Positions 34,675 through 46,200 of a stretch of 64,000 nucleotides of DNA are shown one piece after another. Both the position numbers and the translations under genes were made by a program. Numbering within the stretch: position 1 is the first letter of the stretch; the number at the start of each line of letters is the position of its first letter. Under the pieces are notes generated by a model that worked only from the letters and a program-made list of their open reading frames with translations, searched no databases and was not told the origin of the DNA. This DNA comes from Begonia masoniana (lineage: Eukaryota > Streptophyta > Magnoliopsida > Cucurbitales > Begoniaceae), in contig CM039502.1 of NCBI GenBank assembly GCA_022432975.1, positions 13,212,643 to 13,276,642 of the forward strand, given 5' to 3'.

Positions 34675-36243
34675 CTCCTTCCTCGGAGTCATATGAAATG
34701 AACACCCCAAATCAATGACCCATTGATTACCAGAATCTTTTGTTGAAGCAACTAGAATGTCCGAAGAGTCATAACCACTGAGGCATCATCAATCTTGATT
34801 TCCTTCTCGATCATCCTTATCTTCCGTTCATTGCAATCTTTCTTTAAGTGTCATTTCTTTTTACAAAATAAGCACTTCATATCTTGCCTTGATTTTGAGT
34901 TCCTCTGTTCATGAGTTGAGTTCTTCCCTGCACCGATAATCCCTCACCATCCGGAGCTTCCTTATGCCTAACTTTTCGCTGAAGCTTCTTTGAATTTAGC
35001 ACAGCCTTCACCTCTGTCATGGTTAGAGTTTGCTTCCCGTAGAGCATAGTGTCAACGAAATGTTCATGCTACTTTGATAGATAACTCAACAAAATAATAG
35101 ATTGATCCTCTTCTTCTGTCTTGATGCCAATGATATTCAAGTACATGATTATTTTGTTGAAATCATCAACATGTTTATGCATCTCCTTGAATTCATCCAT
35201 TGCGATTGTGTATAGCTTGTTTTTCAAATACAGATGGTTCGCCAACGAACTTGGACCATGCTAAAATTGTAACACCCGAAAATTTTCTACAGCTTACGTA
35301 GCCCTAGTTTAGATGATGTATGGGAGCTTAAATTAAATTGAGGGTGAAGCTACGTTTAGAAATGAAAGAGTGATATAAGAAATGATATTAGAAGTGGAAT
35401 TTGAGAGAAAATGCGAATATGGAAGAGAAACAAAAGTGTGTAGGCAAAATAATTGATGAGTTGAAAAGTCAAAAGTCTAAAGACATTATGACCAATGGAA
35501 AAGTGAATTAAAAATGTGTGAATGAAGGTTATTTCATGATGCTTCACGTTGGAAGTAAAAGAGAAGAAAAGAGGGTTGACAATTCAAACTAAATGTGTTT
35601 GAAAAGCGGTAAAGGTCGGGAGGGGCAGCGCAAGGCGCGCAGAGCGCACGGGCAGGGTGCAGGGCGCGCAAGGCGCGATTGGCGGAGGTGATCGATCGCG
35701 ATCGCCATCGAGAGGAAAATAATAATAATAAATTTTTTTTCTATTTTTTTAAAAAATTTTCCTATTTCTAAAATATTTTACCTCGACATTTTCCGACGTA
35801 TTTTAAACGTATTTTGGGCACGTTTCCCAATAAATTTTGAGGGTTCGAAAAACTCAAAAACGAGTCGTAAAGTTTTACGAAATTATTTTAAACGTCGTTT
35901 TAAACACGTTTTGGGTTAGCAATGTAGCGTACCGAGCCGGGGCGGGTTCGGGGCGTTACAAAAATTGCTGAATCTTCTTTAGTGACCTCCCTTACTAACC
36001 TCATCCCCCAAACTCAGTAAAATAGCACTATGCGCTTTGGACTCCATCTCAAAAGCCTTATCTCCATCAGACAATTGAAGCTTCCAAAATGCTTCAGGAT
36101 CAATAGCAGCAGACAATCCTTGATGAACCAGGAAAGCCTTCATCTTGACTCGCTATAGATTGAAATCATTCCAGTTCGTGAATTTTTCAACCTCGAATCT
36201 CGTCATTAAAGCGAAACAAACAATCCACGTTCACCACACCAGT
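34675..36243 (-). pseudogene. Copia gag and protease start, degenerate
   Basis: The minus-strand reading starts near 36210 with FEVEKFTNWNDFNL, then MKAFLVHQGLSAAI and KAHSAILLSLGDEV, the usual start of plant Copia gag. After a 693-bp solo LTR insertion it continues with LYLKNKLYTIAMDEF, DDFNKIIMYLNIIG and LLSYLSK. A knuckle-like MKCLFCKKK and a protease-like WVIDLGCSFHMTP follow, the latter with Leu where Ser/Thr is expected after Asp. Stops and shifts make it non-functional. Confidence 0.8.
35268..35960 (+). mobile_element. Short Gypsy solo LTR, target duplication AAAAT
   Basis: 693 bp from TGTAACACCCGAAAATTTTC to GGGGCGTTACA. AAAAT is at 35263-35267 and 35961-35965, inside Copia gag. It has a GC-rich CpG block at 35605-35715 with GCGCGC and CGATCGATCGCGATCG. 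Confidence 0.9.
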
Positions 36244-36640
36244 TGTTGTGATTAAAGCAAAACCCAATCACACAAACCTAAAGAAATATATCAAGATTAA
36301 AACAGAAGAATGAAAGAAGAAATCAAGACTACAAGACTTACGTGGTTCAAACCAAACCGTCTTATGTCCACAGCACAAAACTCCAGCAGCAAGTTTTATT
36401 CAAGAATCAAGAAAGTGAAAGTTTTCCGTAATGCTGCAGCATTGCCCGCATCATTACGCCTGAATATAGAGACGCCGCTCTCTTATATATTTTTCTCTCT
36501 CTCTTATTCTCACTTATTCTTTTCTTAGAATTCACTCATCCATTAATATAGAAAGAATATGACAATATTAATAAGGAGTAGACATAAAACCGTCATAAAA
36601 TCGAAAAGAATATACCACAAAATCTAAACCAATATTAACA
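36244..36640 (-). repeat. 5' LTR of the split Copia element
   Basis: Starts TGTTAATATTGG (minus, 36640) and ends ATCACAACA (36244). The gag-like reading begins about 35 bases beyond. Homologous to 6313-6837. Confidence 0.75.
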
Positions 36641-36826
36641 AACTATTAAAAAATCATATGATACATAGTATATGTTAGGGTATAGGCTTGTCAGTAGTCT
36701 CCAACCTTGAATATGTAACTAGGGTAGAATAGTTCCTATGTATATAACTCAAAAGTAATTATTTTTTTTCAAATGTTTTCAACAAGTGACTTTCAGTCAA
36801 TGTAACATGTTCTTTGTCACAATGGA
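36641..36826. other. Unassigned interval
   Basis: AT-rich sequence between the Copia 5' LTR and the next solo LTR, ending in target duplication ATGGA (36822-36826). Nothing recognised. Confidence 0.4.
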
Positions 36827-37484
36827 TGTAGCACCCGGTTCCATTGAACCAAAATTTAATTTATTATTTATGATGTACCTTTAGAGAAGGGTTGGGGGAG
36901 TTATTGATTAGGTTAATAAATGTTCAGGCGAGGGCATGATGGTAATTAGAATTTTTACATAGTGGATAACGTATTTAAGGAAGAGTCCAGTGTGAGTAGC
37001 CGCCACTGTTTCATTTCTTTTTACCTCTCAGCTCGACGAAATCCCCCTAGGCGATTCCCCTCCAACCTGAGTTTTGATTCGATTACTTGCTGTTTTTAGT
37101 GTCTAGATAACTGGTGGATGGCTATGTGTGCATTTTGGAAGTACAGAGAGTGAGGGATGGGATTTGGGGTTTAGCGATGAATAGGGAATGGCGAGGAACA
37201 GAACCCTTAGAACTAGCCCTTTAGATTTCCTAATGTTTAGAATGAAGTTTAGTAATGCTGTGCTTATGTTTTAGGTGAGCCAGCTCTTGGAATATCCTAC
37301 CACCAGGAACTCTCGGTGAAGCCAGGTAAGTGAAGTATTGTGTGTGCCCTCGGGCCTACATCACAAAACAGTAGGTTTATGTATGTTTGAGCATTTTCTG
37401 TATGTTATGCATCATGTTTTTGAAAGAATACGAAAATGAACTTTCATGCATCATTATGGAAAGGCAAGTACAGATTGAAATGCA

Positions 37485-37680
37485 TTGGCGGTTAAGGGAA
37501 CTAATCCACCCCTTAACTGATGAAGAGGATTTATGACATTGGGAGAACTGATCCCACTCCCAAGAGAACTGAGGGATCAGAATAGCTATTAAGGGACTTC
37601 ATCCACCCCTTAACTGATGAAGAGGATGTATGACATTGGGAGAATTGATCCCACTCCTAAGGGAATCAAGGGATCTGATC
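37485..37680 (+). repeat. ~100-bp tandem duplication in solo LTR
   Basis: The block CATCCACCCCTTAACTGATG through GATCCCACTCC occurs twice in tandem with small differences. Confidence 0.8.
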
Positions 37681-37954
37681 AGTAAACAAACGATGTGCAA
37701 CTGAGATGAGAAAGTAGAAACTGCATATTCAGGATTTAAGTTTCAGCATATCATTTCATTATTTGCTTTACTTACTTAGCATTAGACTAATAGATGAGTT
37801 TTGTGATGTAGGTGTTGAGGATACTACAGGTGAATTTCCTGAGTTTACTGACGAATAGATGGGATTGGAGGAGCACTTCTCTGTCTCGAACTGGTATACT
37901 GATGAGGCGGATTAACTAATGTCTGTTGGTGTGAAAGTTTAGTTGACAGTGTTT

Positions 37955-38096
37955 CAATTTAAGTATATTGAGTTTTCATGACAGTAGTGATTTCAATGTT
38001 TGAATACAATTTCGAGATTTTCCTGAATTTAAGTATATTGAGTTTTCATGACAGTAGTGATTTCAATGTTTTGAATACAATTTTGAGATTTTCCTG
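37955..38096 (+). repeat. ~69-bp tandem duplication in solo LTR
   Basis: TTTAAGTATATTGAGTTTTC through GAGATTTTCCTG is present twice in tandem, nearly identical. Confidence 0.85.
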
Positions 38097-38259
38097 TTAA
38101 TAGTATTCTGTTGGGATTTAATGTTGGCACTCACTGGATTTTTAGTATTGTAATGGTTTGAAATGTTTTTGAATGGTTTCAGTGAAGTGAGTAAATTCTT
38201 TTCTATAGTTAGAGTCGTGTTTGTATACCAAGAAGAAGATGAGATGTGGTTCTGTTCTC

Positions 38260-38830
38260 TATCGTTAGATGAAGTCTATCGGCAGAGATTGAGTTGTTGT
38301 TCTGTTGTCTATCGGAAGATGTCTTCAGTGGAAGCTATCGGATGATATAGAACGAAATATGTCGTTTAGTGATCGGTATATGTAGCTTGTTTTATCGGAA
38401 AATGTTGTTTTGTTCACTATCGGTAGATGTCGGGTTATAGTTATGTGCCTATCGGAAGATATAAGTAGAGAGTTTGTCGTTTAGTGATCGGCGTATGCAG
38501 TCTACTCAATCGGAAGGTGTAGGTTTAAGTTTATTGGATGATGTCTCAGTAAACTCATCGGCAGATGCGTGCTGACGTCGTCGGTAGGTGTAGGAGGACT
38601 CTTATCGTTTAGTCACCGGTGGATATAGAACAAAGTCGATCGGATGAAGGAAATCATCTGGCTGACGTCATCGGAAGATGTAGAGTGTATTTTGTCGTTT
38701 AGTCACCAGTAGATACAGTCTACCGAGAGATGTCCTTTGCTTTTCATTTGGCTGACGTCATCGGCAGAAGCCTTCTATTTTCTGTTTCTGCTCCTTCCGT
38801 TGACTTTATAAATCGGCAGATCTGTTTGAC
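38260..38830 (+). repeat. Irregular ATCGGNRGATG minisatellite
   Basis: About 20 occurrences of TATCGGAAGATG, ATCGGTAGATG, ATCGGCAGATG and relatives at uneven spacing, with GTCGTTTAGTGATCGG links. Two TGACGTCA octamers lie within (38663-38670 and 38753-38760). Confidence 0.85.
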
Positions 38831-39060
38831 CTCTGTGACACCTCAAGTATTTCAATTTAAACTTCTATTTCCTATTGGCCGATTACTTCTTAATATTTCC
38901 AACGATTATGTTAACATTGTTTTTATGGCTTTGTCAAATTCTATTTTTGCTTAAATGATTTCCGCTGCAAGTTTAAAAAAAAAATACGGTTGAAATTTTT
39001 AGTCATGTACGGGCTTTGTGTGACGAACCGGATTCAGATAACTCGGGGCGTTACAATGGA

Positions 39061-40243
39061 GATGACTGATCTCATCCACTTGAAAATTCGTGTAAAAGTT
39101 GGTAATTCGACTTTCATTGAAACTCTTAGAAGCATAACTTCTCTTAGATTGCTTCTTCCCTTTTGGGTTATTAGAACCGCTAGACAAACCATTATAGAAA
39201 CTATGAGAACCGAAAGACTAAGATGCAGAAAGACAAAGATGAATCATCAGACACTGAAGATATGTACGTTATACACGTAACGTATGACGCGGGTATGGGA
39301 ATAATTGATTTCTCTTTAGGAGAAGAGATATTAATGCAGTAGGGCTGCACACGAGCCAGTTTCACCCTGCAACCAAATCGAATCGTGGCACAACAATACC
39401 CAATTTTTAAAACAGTCTTAGAATCGAATCAGTTTTACGGTTTGGTTATTAAATTGTGTGACAATTTTTTTTTTGAAATATATTTATTTTTTGGTTGATT
39501 TGGGCACGGTTTTTCAGATTCAGGGTCGGGTTTGGGTCTGGTTTCGAGTATGTGTTGAGTTTTAACTGGATTCAGGTCAGATTTTCAACTCAAGATTTGG
39601 TTCAATTTTTCGTGATTTTTAACCTCCAAAATCATGAACTGAATCATTACTTGGAGCTTCACTCCATCCAAACCCGGACTAAAGTTTCTATTATGATAGA
39701 AACCGAAGGACCAAACTGCTTGTTCCTGGTCGAAATGCGGGTTCGATTTGGCTTATGCCCACCTTAACTACAAGATGACCTCCTACCCCAAATTATTGTA
39801 TTTTGGTGCCAAGCAATAAAAACTCACACATGCACAATGGCCTATGCTATGACTAAATTTTATATTTATTTATTTATTTTTTGAAAACAAGAATTAATTA
39901 CAGTTTTATTTTCCTAAACGGTGACACCAATGAAAAAAGACAAATAGAGGAGCAAACAGCAAACTCAAAGTCGTCTTCTTCACTGTCGGAGTCGTTTCTT
40001 TCCGGGGACCTGAGTTCCGATATCTATTTCCGATTTCAACAGCTTTTAGCAAACTGCGTTTATTCAGGTGAAGAGATTATCGTTTCTCCTGCGATGTGAA
40101 ATACAATTTGCAAGCGAGGCGGCAATTGCTGTGTTAGATCTCAGATCTAAGATCATTCAATGCACTTGCGGAACTTTCTTCTATTTTAGAGTTTGTTTGG
40201 TTCTTGATTCGGCTATCTGATTGATCCCACAGAAATCAAGGCC
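39061..40243 (+). other. COG1 upstream region and 5' leader
   Basis: 39061-39340 shows no element ends. 39340-39770 is rich in GGTTTGG/TTCGGGT-type words with no clear gene. The pyrimidine-rich stretch and purine change after about 39960 look like a plant 5' leader leading to the COG1 ATG at 40244. A start-stop pair ATGTGA is at 40094-40099. The transcription start cannot be placed. Confidence 0.45.
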
Positions 40244-43200
40244 ATGGGAGTGCCTCCAGTTTCCTCTTCAGACGGAGGAGGAGGAGGAGGCATAGCTTTC
40301 CGAGATGCAGAATCGTTGTTTCGGACAAAGCCAATATCGGAAATCCGAAATGTGGAAGCCGCAACTCGTTCGCAGATTCAATCGAAGCAATTGGAGCTTC
40401 GTCAGCTTGTTGGTACGCGTTATCGCGACCTCATTGATTCCGCTGACTCCATTGTTCTGATGAAATCATCCTGTCAATCTATATCTTCCAATCTTTCTTC
40501 CATTCACGCGTTTCTTCATTCTCTGTCCTCTTCAAACTCGTCGGAAACCGTGCCCAATCTGCCCTTATTTCCGAATCCCGCTCGTGCTAATGTCTATGGA
40601 ATCGCTTGCCGGGTTAAGTACCTCATTGATACGCCAGAGAATATCTGGGGATGTCTCGACGAGTCGATGTTCTTGGAAGCAGCTGCAAGATACGTCCGAG
40701 CTAAGCAGGTCCAAAAAGCACTTACGGATCCTGATAAGTACGACAATAACGATGTAAATCGTAAGATCTTGGCCAAGTTCCCTCTACTTCAGCATCAATG
40801 GCTGATCGTTGAGAGTTTCAGGGCTCAAATTTCTCAACGCAGCCGTGAGAGGCTGATTGATCGTGGGGTCGCTCTAAGTTCTTATACTGACGCCTTGGCT
40901 GCTATTGCAGTTATCGACGAACTTGAGCCCAAACAGATTCTGGGTTTGTTTCTCGAAACTAGGAAGTCTTGGATTTCACAGATATTAGGTACCTGCAGCA
41001 GTAATGCGGCTTCTTCGCTAGTGGTTTCAATCTTTTGCGAAGTTCTACGGATAATCCAGGTCAGTGTTGCGCAAGTGGGTGAGTCATTTTTGCATGTTTT
41101 GAATGACATGCCTCTATTTTATAAAGTGATATTACGGGCACCTCCTGCATCCCATTTGTTCGGAGGAATACCTAACCCAGACGAAGAGGTTAGACTTTGG
41201 AATTTATTTAGAGATAAGTTGGAGTCTATCATGGTCGTGTTGAATAAAGATTTCATTGCGAGGACTTGTTCAAGTTGGTTGAGAGAATGTGGGAGAGAGA
41301 TTCTTAGTCAGGTAAATGGAAGATTTTTGATTGATGCAATTGGCAGTGGTCAAGAACTTGCATCAGCCGAGAGGTTGATAAGGGAGACAATGGAAAGTAA
41401 GGAGGTTTTGGAAGGGAGTTTGGAGTGGCTTAAGAGTGTGTTTGGTTCTGAAATAGAATTACCTTGGAGAAGAATGAGGGAGCTTGTTTTGGAGGACGAT
41501 TCAGATCTTTGGGATGAGATATTCGAAGACGCATTTACTCAAAGAATGAAATCCATTATCGATTTGAGATTTGAGAATCTGAATAAAGTCGTTAAAGTAG
41601 CGGACTCTGTTCTTATGATTGGTGACACCTTTGCAAAAGAAATTAATTTCCAAGGGTATTTGAGTAGAGCTTCAACAGGTGGTGAGTTTTGGTTTGTTGA
41701 ATCCCATGTTAAGAAGGGTGGTTCTGGTGTTAAAGCAAAAGCACTATCAGAAGAAAATTTGCAGAGTTGTCTTGATGTTTATTTTGGAAATGAAGTCAGT
41801 CGGATAAAAGATGCAGTGGACAGTTGCTGCCAGAGCATACTTGAAGACGTCCTGATTTTCTTAGAATCTCCTAAAGCAGCCATAAGGTTAAAGTATCTGG
41901 CACCATATCTTCAAAATAAATGTTATGAAAACATATCAGGCATTTTAAAAGATCTCCAAAGTGAGGTTGATAACCTAAGCACTATGTTGGATAAAAGCAA
42001 CGAGAGCCTGACTGTGTCTCCTGCTGTAATCATTGAAAGATCCCTTTTCATTGGGCGAATCTTATTTGCATTCCAATATCACTCCAGACATATTCCAGTT
42101 GTACTTGGTTCCCCCAGATTCTGGATTAATGATAGCTTATCCACTGTTCTAGATAAGATACCTTCTTTATTGAGACTGTCACGAGTAGATACTGATTCTC
42201 CTAGTTGTGAAATCCCCCAAGGAAGGAAAATACTAGGTGGCACTAGGAGACAAAGTTCTTTGGCTGCTGCTGCATTGTTTGGAGCCAGGGATAGCGAAAG
42301 CCCAAAACTTGAAGAACTCAGTAAATTTACTCAAAATCTATGTCTTCGGTCTTACAACCTGTGGATATCATGGTTCTCCCAGGAGCTTTCCATTATTCTT
42401 TCACAAGATCTTCATCAAGATGAATCATTATCATCAACAATGCCTCTGAGGGTAAATTATTCTTGACTATTTACTATGTTTTCAATCATGAATGATGGTA
42501 GACTAATGACTATAAACTGTGTTTTTGTTAGGTTGACTGTATAAAGACCAAAAATCTATTATGTCTAGGTGTTAAATAATGAAAAAGCAACTTTCCTTCA
42601 TTTATCTTTTCCATCGTCCAATCAAAAGAGCTGTAAAATTGCTCTGAGAAGTGGTTTTAGAAATTTAGTTGACAAACGATCAACTTTGTGGCATGCAACA
42701 TGAAATGTCTCACCGAAGAAAATAAAGAACAGCAAGGATAAGTAATCTTTCTAGAATAAAAAACATTAGAAAAATGAAAAATGGTTGCATACCATCATAT
42801 AATCTGGCTTGAAATGTTAACAATTGATACCCACATAAAGCAGCACATCTCCTTGTGTTATAATAGTCTTCAATTGTTAATTATCCTATAGGGATTTTCT
42901 TTTTGCTGTCGAAGGCTGTTGGTGCTTGAATGCAGTTGGGTTCTACTCTGTTTATTTTAAAGTTGCATTTATCAAATCAAGCCCATTTTTGGATTATACT
43001 CAGGGCTGGGAAGAGACGGTTGTCAAACAAGGACAATTTGAGGATGGTCAATCAGAAATGAAAATAGCTCTTCCATCGATGCCTTCTTTATATATCCTAT
43101 CTTTTCTGTTTCAAGCATGTGAAGAAATTCATAAAATTGGAGGTCATGTCCTTGAAAAAACCATTCTGCAAAAATTTGCTTTGAAACTGATGGAAAAGGT

Positions 43201-46200
43201 AAATTGGAAACCAATATCCCCTTGTCATTTTTTTTATATTCTTTATATCTATCTTCTTTTGTTGCTTCCAATAACGATAATAAATTTGTTTTTTGGTATT
43301 AGTATGTTCACTTATTACATATTCAATGCAGGTCATAAATATTTATGGAGACTTTCATTCTACTAAAGAAACTGGTGGGTTTCAAGTTTCAGAAAAAGGA
43401 ATTTTTCAGATTCTCTTAGACATAAGATTCGCTGCTGATATTCTATCTGGGGGTGATTCCAGCCGAAATGAAGAGATCTTTAGAAAGCAGAGGATGAAGT
43501 TTCAGTTCCGAAGGAAGGATGACCATAGTGAAACCAAATCCCTAATCGGAGAGCGTTTGCATGGACTAATAAACTGTCTTTCTCAAATATTGGATCCTAT
43601 CGACTGGCTTACGTGAGTTAGTAATTTTTATTTAACTATTAATATAATTTCAAGGGTTGGATGTCTTGATATGACTAAAAATTAATTTTTGTGGTCATAT
43701 ATTGACGGCATCTTTCTTGTTTTAGTTTATCCTTTGATAGCATTATGCTTTGCATGAGAATTTTTTATCTGGGACATCTTTATCTGAGGTGATGAAATAA
43801 TTAGACTAAGGAATCATTAAAGGGAGCGTACATCTTCTGTTGCTTATTAAAGCTGTGAAGGAAGTTGTTCTCGTCACAAGGTCCAAGAAAGAATATTAGG
43901 TTTTTTTTCTTATTTCAGTATCAAATTTGTCTCTTTACCAGCTCTTTTCTTTATTAATTGAACTCTGGAAAAATAATGACCTCTAACAAACTTTAAAGTG
44001 GCGGATTATCCACTAACAACTAGTAAGAACAGTGAGCGCCAAGCATTAGAAGTGTAAGAACATACTCCATCAGTAGTTTATAAATTCTGGGAGATTAAGG
44101 CAAAAAGTATTTTTATTTGTAGCTGATGATGGATTTTATATGCTCCTTGATACGAACATTAAAATTGAAGTCCTGTCTAAACGTGAAATGAACAAATAGA
44201 CTTCTGAGTTTGAGTTAATCTCTCATATGAACTTCAAGTAGGTTTCTAACTGTCATGGAACGCTCTGATTGTAATTATTCATTCACTCTTATATTAGGTA
44301 CGAGCCATATCTGTGGGAGAATGAGAGACAGGCATACCTTCGGCATGCTGTGCTGTTTGGGTTTTTTGTTCAGCTTAATAGGATGTACACGGATACTGTT
44401 CAAAAACTACCGACTAATTCTGAATCCAATATTATGAGATGCTCTATGGTACCTCGTTTCAAATATCTTCCCATCAGGTAAATGTCTTGTGCTTCTATGT
44501 GTGATTAATTCATTCTTCTTCAGTTATTACATTTCTTGAATTTATTGCCAATTTCTACTAGTCTACGAGTTTGTTATCACCTTAATTATATTTAATTATC
44601 TGCGGTGCTTTTAAGTCGTCTAACTTGATCTGGCAGAACATTCCTGGTGAATGGTGGTGGCAGATTAAGAACACTTGCTAAATAATATAATTTTCTTGAT
44701 TTTCTTATGAAAAAAAGAACTTAGAGTGATAATTTTGCATGCTGTTTAATGTTAGGAGGGAGAGACCTCTTGTTTACTTCTCTTATGAGAAGCGTAAATA
44801 GGGAGGGGAAAGTGTAAGTGTGTAGTAGTTTTTCATTAAGGGTACTTTAGGAATATATTAGTAGTGTGTAATGAATAAATGGAGAGGGAAGTTAAGGAGG
44901 GCGGTTAAGGAAAAATTTGGAATTCTGGAGTGTTGGAAAAGGGAGCGCAGACCTTACAATTCTGCTGTGCTTGTAAACAATCTGTGTTTTTTCTATGAAA
45001 GTTCAGTGTGTTTGTGTGTAATTTTAGTCTAAATTCTGAAAGGAATAGAAAACATTACAGCAAACCTATCATTTAACTTTTTATTTCTGCTATTTACCCA
45101 GTGCTCCAGCATTAACATCAAGAGGGGCAACAAAGGCATCACATTCAAATTCTTCAGATCATCTCTCAAGAAATTCCTGGAAAGATGATACAAATGGAGG
45201 GCTTTCTCGAAAGATAGATTTGGATGATAATTCCAGTCTTGGAGTGGCAGCGCCTTTGCTGAAGTCCTTCATGCAGGTAAAAGGGCTAGTCTTTTTCCCC
45301 TCCCACCGAACTTGTTTCATCTGCCAAATATTTGATGTTAGTAAATAAGTTTAATTGATTAATAAATAATTTAATCAATTAACATTTCCCCCCTCCCGCG
45401 AAGCATGTTTCATTTGCTAAATATTTGATGTTAATAAATAATAAAAATGATTAAATTTATCTTAATTCACAAATTTAAGTTTTTAGTATTATAACCTATT
45501 TCACGGGGTATAAAAGAATGGTATCTCAAGTTCATATTCCACTCACTACTTTACTACAATTAAATTAAAATATTCACATGTAAATATTACTCAAATTAGA
45601 CACGCACACATTTGGGAAAATGTGAACAAATAATTTTAATGATTATTTCAACCTCGTTGGAACATGATGAATTTTTTGAATTGGTGGAAATTCATGATTT
45701 AATTTTCTACGTATAAAATAATGATTGTGATATTATATATCTCGTGATATCATAATTTGTCAAAATACAAAGAACAAAAAAAAAAAAAAATTGTTGTTTA
45801 AACTAGCTTAATATCCTAAAACAAACTAATCTCATATCGGCTATTTACCATAAAATCAACTGAGAATTTAAACAAACTAATCTATCTCAAATTCGTTCTT
45901 TATAGGATATCAATGCAAACTTAAACCTCAAACATGTTCTAAATAGGTAAACGTAATATTAAGTATTCAAGTAAATAAATACAACTAGATATGATCTGAA
46001 TATTAAAGTATATTTCAACCCTCTCCCCCGAGCTTATGAATGTATATTTTTATTCATAGTTTGGATATGATGCTTTTGAACTATTTAACTCTTTAGTATG
46101 CACATCAGCTGATTGGTTGTGTAGGCACGTAAGGAGTACAATTACATCACTTTCCAAGTTTTCTTTGATGAAGTGTTTGTCAATTTCAATGTGTCATATA

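Larger units (their letters stand above)
6313..36640 (-). mobile_element. Copia element split by a giant nested insertion
   Basis: Minus-strand Copia parts are at both ends of the nest. The 5' LTR (36244-36640), gag and the start of protease (34675-36243) are on the right. The protease/pre-integrase region, the end of integrase and the 3' LTR (6313-6837) are on the left. The two LTRs are homologous and share the block with ATATATCAAGATTAAAA and AGCAAGTTTTATTCAAGAAT. The right part stops just after a protease-like HMTPRKE; the left part resumes at FDGCVRKIQNVRYVP, which normally follows some 30 residues later. They are therefore most simply one element opened by insertions, with a small loss at the junction. 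Reverse transcriptase and RNase H are missing. The flanks I compared (ATATA and AACTA) do not match. Confidence 0.7.
36827..39055 (+). mobile_element. Gypsy solo LTR, target duplication ATGGA
   Basis: 2229 bp from TGTAGCACCCGGTTCC to ACTCGGGGCGTTACA. ATGGA is at 36822-36826 and 39056-39060. Contains a donor-like GCCAGGTAAGTGAAG near 37325 and an acceptor-like GATGTAGGTGTTGAGG near 37810, two internal tandem duplications and a long irregular minisatellite. The 60- to 96-codon ORFs within are not supported. Confidence 0.9.

Noticed and set aside
39881..40099. 72-codon ORF upstream of COG1
   Set aside because: Begins in A-rich sequence and shows no conserved protein features; more likely leader sequence.
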